From: Archilochus colubris
Taxonomy: Eukaryota; Chordata; Aves; Apodiformes; Trochilidae
Length of the DNA: 64,000 nt
NCBI GenBank assembly: GCA_023079485.1
Contig: CM041115.1
Coordinates: 26,599,505 to 26,663,504 of the forward strand
Reading direction: 5' to 3'
Shown here: one piece after another, positions 51,701 through 60,700 of the stretch
Numbering within the stretch: the first letter of the stretch is position 1
How the letters are laid out: every line of letters begins with the position of its first letter
The notes under the pieces: model-generated
Told to the model about the DNA's origin: nothing
Databases searched by the model: none
What the model saw: the letters and a program-made list of their open reading frames with translations, nothing else
Translations under genes and position numbers: made by a program

Positions 51701-54700
51701 ATATGATGGTCTTCTGATTGTAATTCAAATATATATATATATATTCCAGAGGATCTCTAAGTAGCTTTGCTATTCTATTGGTGTACTACACCGATGTCAA
51801 CTACAACATTATTAAAGATACAAGTGCTTACACCAGAAGAACTTAGGAGATCCTTGGATATATTTACAGAAAAGCAGTGATCACTCTGAATACAGATTAT
51901 CACATCCGTGGGTTTTAAAGGAGGTTAACATAGTGAGAAGGTGGCCTAAGACATCTAACAGAAAGACTGGTGGATTGGAGTAAATGCTTTTTGGTGAGAG
52001 AGGTAGTGTTCCTGACTGAGCTGATTAAGCAATCATTTACTTATTTTTTTTAAAAAGAGGTTGCTTAATTATAGCTCTCTCCAAAATACTTCTCAAATAA
52101 CTGATTTATCTCGATTAGATCTATTTTCAAAGTGTTCATCAGATACTGAAGCATTCCTATTTTACTGTTGGAAGGTAACAGATTTAATTAATACCTGGAA
52201 GCTGAATGGCAAAAACCTCATGTTAAAGGTCAGGCAGATAGCTTTAACAGAAAGCTCAAACAGATTTTTCTAAAGGAGTCAAGAGGTTCTCTAGTATGTC
52301 TTAATCCAATATGGGCACTGTCAGGAAAACAGAGTTCCCAAAACATGAAATTTTGTAAGAAATTGTCTGTAGGAATGTTAAATGGACCTGTGAAGGGAAC
52401 ATATGCTCTAAGTATACACTTGGTCTAATTCTTTTCCAGTTATTCCAGTCAGCCTACTAAAAAACAATTATCTATAGACGTTGTCATACCCATGTCCTGT
52501 ATCTTCAGAGCATCATGGCTCCAGTGACACTACAGGTGAACTTTCACCTTAAACATTGCCAGTTTAAAAACAAGCAGTATCTCTCTTTTATGAGGAGGCA
52601 GTCTTAAGCTAAAAATTGTTAATAACTTTGGACACAGTTTGATTTTTTAATATTTCTATACTTTAATTGGTGTCTCCACTAGCAAGTAATGTAACAAGCT
52701 TTTTGGAAGAACATTGTGAATACTAAACTTAGGAATTTATACATCTATTTCACTTTCAACAAACTAGGACTATGATAATCCACATGCATAACAGGATAAT
52801 TCTATCTCCACATCTGCCTATTTCTTGAGAAAGAAAAAAATTAAAATTTACTAAATTTTCCTCCTAAAAGAAAGCAGCAAGGCTATATCACATTAGTTAA
52901 AATTCTTAAGTGTTCTGATGCCTTCAGAAATGAGACTACATAGGGATTTAAAGTCTGAGTTCAACACCTGCTTTTTATTGATGCTATTTTTATGGTAGGA
53001 AGTGATGTAGTTGAGAGTCAGTACTGGAAATTCAATATGGTCTGGGCGATAAGCTGTAACATTCCCTTGAGATACATACTTTGAGAGGACAGTAAACCTA
53101 GTAGTGAGCTCACAATTGATGGCAGTTCTGGGAGAAAGCTGTATCATTATTCATCAGGAAGAAATATAAATTAGTGGGAATTCAATTAAACAATATTGTA
53201 CTGTGTCTTTATGGTCACTTTGCATGTAGAGATGACCACAAGAATGCTGAAGCAGCAGAAATTGATATTTTTATGACTGGGTCTTATATAATGAACCCTG
53301 ATAAACTTGGTTCCTTGTCTTGTAAAACTGTATGTACCAGATTAATATTACCTTAAAGTTCAGGAAATGTACAATGATAACTTATGTTTAAATTCTTTCA
53401 ACTTCTCTGTATAGGTGAGCCAGGTCTTCTAATTTCCAAAGTTAATGTGAAGAATCCCTTCTTTGGTTATGCTGGCAATAAGAGACACACAGAAAAAAAA
53501 TTACTCTGTGAGGTATTTAAGAAGGGAGATATGTATTTTAATACTGGAGATCTAATCGTTCAAGACCATGAGAATTTTCTTTATTTTTGGGACAGGATTG
53601 GAGATACCTTCAGGTACAGTAATTGTCTCTTTTCACATTTCTTCATTAAAAAGCAGGGACATGAATTTCTACTTCTTTTCTACAAAAATGTTCAGTTTAT
53701 TACTACTGTGATGTAGTTTATAATTACCTTAAGGATGATAAGGGCTTAACTTTGTAAAAAGTGTTTCTGTGGAATTACAGCATTTGAACAGTAACTGGTG
53801 GTGGTTTTGCTGCAAGGAAGTTCAATACTGATAAGGACAAATATGTATCAAATAGTAAAGACTGGTCACATCTGGTATGCTTGGATATATGTCAAAATTT
53901 TGAAAACCATTATATCAGATAACTATAAGCTTTCATTGTGCTTTGTATTAATAGCTACTATCAAGTACCATTTAAATTGCATTGAAAATACAATGTTTTT
54001 TTAAAAATAATTGGTTCGGTAGATTTACATGTGATTTACATCTGAGCTTAACTTCCAGGCATGATAAATATTTATTTAAAATGTGCGCAGGTGTTATCTT
54101 CTGGTGATCAGATCAATATGCCAACATGATAAGTGGGAATAAATGTGAAGTGTGGTTAGTCTGAAATGAAAAAAGTTCCTACTGAAGTTAATGCTGTTTA
54201 AATAGGAGGTGTCCATATGTTTTCATGGGATTAAGTTGTATTTTCACATCTTTTAGATGGAAAGGGGAGAATGTTGCAACCACAGAAGTTTCTGATGTCA
54301 TTATAATGTTGGACTTCATACAAGAAGCAAATGTGTATGGTGTATCTGTGCCAGGTAAAAGAAGCTTTAGCTGTATGTTTGTATTCCCCTAGGTTAGTTG
54401 TTACCTTCATAACTACTATTTTATGTTTTAAACCTACAAATCACTTCTGACTGAATTCAATGCTTAGCTAAATGTAAAAGTAGATAAAGAAAACACCAAT
54501 AGATTGTGAATAAGCCAGTGAATCCTACATTTTTGTGTGTCTGCAGTGATGTATAGTTTTGAAAAGTTATATTTCTTTAATTTTTGATAGATATATAGTA
54601 TAAATTAAAGACTTATTAAATTCACATCTGTGAAAATCCACATATCCGTATCTAAAAATAACATGTCAGCAAGGTAAGAATTAAAGTATATGAAGGCATT

Positions 54701-57700
54701 CTTCTGTCTTCTTCACTTTTTAATTAGCCTCATAAACCATCTGTAAAAATATATCATAAAGCCAAGCACGAGGTGACAAAGAACACTAATATAAAAGAAA
54801 TTGCTAAAAAAGAAAATTGTTTTTTTAAAAAATCATGTTTTGGTTAATTTCTGAGATAATCTCATAATTTTTATGACACTTCTATTCATGCTAAATTTTT
54901 ACTTGATGTCATGCAAACTCTGGCTGGGGCAGAGGGAAGTTTCTTCATAGGAGCAAATACAATGCTGTGCTTTGCACTAGTGGATAAAGCAGTAGTGCCT
55001 AATCCTTCACCAACACTTGTCTATTACTGAACAAAGCTTGCACTGTACCAAGGTTTTCTTCTTGCAGTGATTATTTTGGGGGCTGGCCAAGAAGTTTGAG
55101 GTAGACATAGACAGTGCTCAAACTGACTGAGGGGAAATGTTGTATCATATGCTAAGTAAAAAAATTCTATGAAAAGGCAGAGGCTTACTTATTTGTGTTT
55201 ATGGTGTATGCCTTCTCAAACAACTGCTGCATTTGCTGAGTGAGGCCCCACTCTGCAGGAGGCAGCTGGGTGGATACAAGCTCTTTAGGAAGAATAAGCA
55301 GGGGATGAGAGAAGGGGGTGTTCCCTTCTTTGGTTATGATCAGCTGGAGTCTATGGAGCTCCTCCTGGGGAGAAATGAGCCGACTGAGAGCTTATAGGAT
55401 GGGGTCAGAGGCATGACAGGGGCAGGTGATATTACACTGGGGGTTTGGTACAGGCCACCTGACCAGGAAAACTGAGTTAATGAGACCCTCTACAGACAGA
55501 CAGGAGCAGCTTTGCACTCACATGAGGGGTTTCAAGCACCCAGATATCTGCTGCACTGACAACACGGCAGGGCCCCAGCAATCTAGGAGGTTCCTGGAAT
55601 GCATTAGTGACAATTTCCTTCTCTGAGTGGTAGAGGAGCTAACAAGAAAAGGTGCTATGCTGTACTTTATTCTCACCAATAAGGGTGGGTTGATGGACAG
55701 TATACAGCTTAAGGGCAGCCTGGGCTGCAGTGACCATGAAATGGTGGAAATCAAGCTCCTTAGGGCAGCAAGGAGATGGCGTGCAGAAACCACACTGCCC
55801 CTGACTTGAAGAGAGCAGACTTAAACCTCTTCATGGATCTGCTTGGTAGGGCACACTATGGGATAAAGCCCTGGAGTGGAGGGGAGCCCAAGAAAGCTTG
55901 TCAGTATCCAAGGATCACCTCCTCCAAGCCTAAGAGCAATTCATCCCAACAAACAGAAAGGCAGTCAAGAATGCCAGGAGGCCTGCATGAGTGAACAAGG
56001 AGCTCCTGGACACACTTGAATATGAAAAGAAAGTCTACAGAGGGTGGAAAGCAAGGACAGGTAGCCTAGGAAGACTGTATGGAAGTTGTTTGAGCACTCA
56101 GGGATCAGGTTTAAGAAAGCTAAAGCTCAGATCAAATTAAATCTGGCCAGGGACATTAAAGGCAACAAGAAACGCTAGTACAAATGTGTCAGTGGTAAAA
56201 GAAAGACTAGGAAAAATGTGGGACCTCTCAAGAAGGAAACAGGAGACCTGGTCACATGGAACATGGAGAAGGCTTAAGTATTCAGTGACTTTTTTTGCCT
56301 AAGCCTTCACTGACAAGGATTCTGGCAACACTACCCAAGTAGCATAAGGCAGACCCAGCCATTGTAGGAGAAGAGCAGGTTTCAGACCATCTAAGGAACA
56401 TGAAGAGGCACAAGTCCATGGGACCTGAGATCCAGCCATGGGTCCTGAAGGAACTGGCAGATGAAGCTGCAAAGCTCTTTTCCATCATATTTGAAAAGTA
56501 CTGGCAGTCTGGTTAAGTCTCCATTAACTGGACAAGGGGAAACATAACTCCCATTCTCAGAAAGGGACAAAGAGAAGACAGTGGGAGCTACAGGCCAATA
56601 TCACCTGTGTGCCTGGCAAGATCATGGAGACGGCTCTGCTGAGGACCAGTGGAAAATATGGAGGTGGTTGGTGGCAACCATCATGGCTTCACCAAGGACA
56701 AATCATGTCTGACAGATCTGGTGGCCTTTTATGATGAAGTCACAGCATTGGTGACAAGGGAAGAGAAATTGAGGTCATCTAGCTGGACCTGTGCAAAACA
56801 TTAGACACCGTCCTGCACAGCATTGGAAAGATATGGATTTGATGAATGGACTTGGTGGATAAGGAATTGATTGGATGGTCACACTTAAAAGAGTAGTGGT
56901 CAATGGCTTGATGTTGAAATGGAGACCAGTGATAAGTGGCATTCCTCAAAGGTCAGTACTGGGACCAAAAATCTTTGCTGGTGACAGGGACAGTGGAACT
57001 GAGTGGAGGAAGAGTGTAGTAGAGAGCAATTCTGCCCTCTGGTTTTTGGTTCACCTTAACCACTAAACACTGTGCAACTTTCTTGGCTGCCTACTGAACA
57101 TTGCATCTAATTTTACTGTGAATAGTGTTACTCAAGGTAGCAAATCTGAAACAGAAGGAAATAATTTGCTTGAAAATAGCTTTGACCTAATGAAGCTGTT
57201 TTGTAAATTCTGGTATGTGTTTTATAATATATGCTGTGTGTGAGAATCCACATCAGATTATTGGTTGCACTTCTGGATGGGGACAAGGTACTGAGAATGA
57301 ATCATCACATTGTTTTTTTGAAATGAGAGGTTTTTTGTCTTTCCCCCCCCAGCCATCCAGTATTTTTTTTTCATATAAAAAATGCAAACTAGACTGCTCC
57401 TTCCTTTACCTCCTTTTGCCTCAAAGAAAAAAAGACATTCAAAAGCAACTGCCAAAGAGATTTTCTGCATGTCACCTTCAGAGTCAGTTGTAGGCCAATT
57501 GAAAACATTCCTTACTTTGGCTATTACAGGTACAAGAATGCAGTTAAGGGACAGCCTAGGTGCTTCATCTCTTAACAAGCTGAATTTACCTGACTTGGGT
57601 GAGGACAATAAAATTTAGGCCATGATCTTCTTAGGAACTTTGTATTTTTTTTACCATATTCTGGGTATCCTGAGAAAGTTTTGTGAAAATGAGTCCAGAT

Positions 57701-60700
57701 TCACCAGAACAAGTGGATCTTTATTTACCCTAGCAGAATTTTACTTTCCCTTAATGATAATTCCAACCTCATTTTTTTAAAATAGACATTTTTTTCATCA
57801 CTGACTATCCCCACTTGCAGAGGAAAATGTCAAGATGTATACACTAAATGTCAAAAATAATTACGTTTATTTATTTTAGTGTCACTCTCTCTTTTTTGTA
57901 TTTTTTTTTAATGTCTCTATACCGCATCCACACTCAGATACTTCTTTACCCCTTTGGTACAAAATGAAACTTCCCCAGCAAATTCTGGGACATAATTTTG
58001 CAGTGACACTCAAGCCCTCAGACCTCAGCCATTCCACATATTGGTCTGGGGATGAGGGTAGGAGAAGAACAGATTGGTACAAATATTTCTCATTCTGAAA
58101 GAAAAGCCCTTCCTGGTGTTGGATATGGACATAATTGTCATTCAGCCTAACTTCAGTGCCAGTTTAGCAATTTACATATCCATGGGCAATGTGACATTTT
58201 GCTACAATATGGTTCAGTGCATCTAACATACTGGCCAAAAGAAAGATAAATACTGGATTGAAAATAATACACTGCTTTTACCTAGCAAATACAGAGGCTG
58301 TGATTTTGTAGGTTTTCCCTTTATAGTTTTCTTGATCTAGCATATGGGACGGGACTCCTTTTGAGTCCTGCCTTTGAAAACAGGCATATTACCCAGGCTC
58401 TCTTGGTTACAATAGGGCATAGAGTAGTCACAGCTGTGACACAAACAGGTACAGGCTGCTCATGCCAGATAAGTTTCAGAGGTCCACATTCTGCTGAAAT
58501 ATACCACAGAGCTCAGAAACACCAATTGGCTGCCTTAGTAGTGAAGAGAATATCTAAGTTAACACACATGCATTTTTATTCTTCTAATACTCTCTCTGCC
58601 CTAACCACTCTACACAAAAACAATCCTCTTCATCTTAAATACTTTACAGAAGAAAGCTAAATATTTGGTACTATTCTTTTCATTTATTACAGGACTGAGC
58701 ACACTATGGTTGATCTCAAAGTACAATTTAAAAAAAAAATTATGTTAAAAAAATTATTTGCCATATGAACTGCATAATTTTTATTGTTACAATAAAAGAT
58801 ATCCTGAAGTAAATGCACCACACACTGACAGTGAGATAAAGTTGTAGGATAAAGCAGTTTTGATGACAACAACCAATCCTTTGCTCGAAATTAAAACCTA
58901 ACTTGCAAAGTTGAGTATAGCTTGATGGTGAAGACTTGATTTGCGGTTCTTGACTAGGAAAATTCAACTATCTGCAGAACAGAGCAATAGTTCTTCCATC
59001 TGGTGCAATGCTGGACCTTGTTCTCAACAACAGGGATTGGCTGGTGAGGAACATAAAACACAAGGGCATCCTTGGAAGCAGTGACCATGAGATAGTAAAG
59101 TTCAAGACCCTTAAGACAATGAGCAGGACAAGAAGGGCACATCTTGCTACTCTGGACTTGAGGATAACAGACTTCGGCCTCTTCAGAGACTTGCTTGGTA
59201 GAACACCATGTGACAAAGCCCTGCAAGGAAAAGGAACCCAAGAAAGCTGTTGAACATTCAAGGATCACATCCTTGAAGCTCACTGGTGCTGCCTCTCAAC
59301 AAAGAGGAAGTCTGGCAAAAATGTCAGGAGTCCTGCGTGGGTGAATAAGAAGATCATGGGCGAACTCAGACATAAAGCAGAAACCCACAGATGGAGGAAG
59401 GAAGGACAGGTAGCCTGGGTGGAACACAGATAAATTGTCCAAGCAGCCAGGGATCAGGTTAGGAAAGCTGAAGACCTGATAGAATTATATCTAGCCAAGA
59501 ACATTAACAAGGTAACAAGATAAGCTTCTATATTGTTCTTTCAATAACAATAAAGAAGACTAAGGAAAACAAAGGCCCTCTCCAGAAGAAAACAGGAGAG
59601 CTGGTCAAATGGGATATGAAGAAAGCTGAGGTACTCAACAGCTTTTTTGCCTCAGTCACACAAGGGTTCAAGCTACACCACCCAAGTCACAGAAGTCAAA
59701 GGCTAAAGGTAGGGACTAGAAGAAAGAAGAGCCACTCACAGTAGGGGTAGGTCAGGTTTGTAACCATCTAAAGAACCTAAAAGTGCACATGTCAATGGGA
59801 TCTGACAAGATACATCCATGCATGCACCCTCAGCATTTTTGCTGATGACACCATTTTTTGTGGTGGGGTTGATATGCTGGAGGGAAATGAGACTACCTAG
59901 AGGCACCTAGCTTGCGAGGTGGGTCCATGGCAACCTCATGAAGTTCAACAAGGCGAACTAGGTTGGAACTACATGATCTTTAAGGTCCCTCCCTATCCAA
60001 ATCATTCTTTCATCTGCTTCGTGGTGGGAAATAGCAAATGAAGCTCTGATTTTGCTTTGCTTGTTCATAGGGCTTTTGCTTTTCCTATTAAACTGCCATT
60101 CTGAGAGAAGATACTGACAAGAGATTCATGCCAAAACTGAGGAGAAGACATAATTAGTTAATCCTCCTAAGAAGCTCAGAACCCTTCTTTTTCAGAGAGG
60201 AATAGTGTTGATATTTATTTTCATTTATTGGTAGTGAATATTGAATTGCCTTTATTCTTATTTTCCAGACTTATTTACTGCATTACTCATTAACTTACTC
60301 ATTTGAGTGATCTGCAGATATATGTAATGTATTACAAAAATATCAATGTAATCTTCCAATTTTATGGAAACTCAGATATCAGAAGATACTGATGTATGAC
60401 TCTCAGTTTATTAATCACTGTAGTTCTTTTTATGAGGTTCATCAATAAAATGTCAACTTTTTTCATGTTTCATAATTTTCAACTCCCTTCCTTTCCCCCA
60501 GATCATGAAGGAAAAGCAGGAATGGCTTCTCTTATTTTAAAGCAGAATATGTCTTTAGACTTGGACCAAATGTACAAGCACGTAGTGACCTATCTACCAA
60601 GTTATGCTTGTCCTCTATTTTTAAGAGTACAGGTAAGCTGCTTTATTACACAGTGTATACAAATATCTGCACCATTTGAATGGCAAAATGAATAACAGAA

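Larger units (their letters stand above)
54355..60501 (+). other. SLC27A6: Intron 8 of SLC27A6 (6.1 kb)
   Basis: Donor GTAAAA, acceptor TTTCCCCCAG. It holds two CR1 segments, 55230-57020 and 58960-60015. The intervals 54355-55230, 57021-58959 and 60016-60501 show no gene or recognised repeat. Confidence 0.78.
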
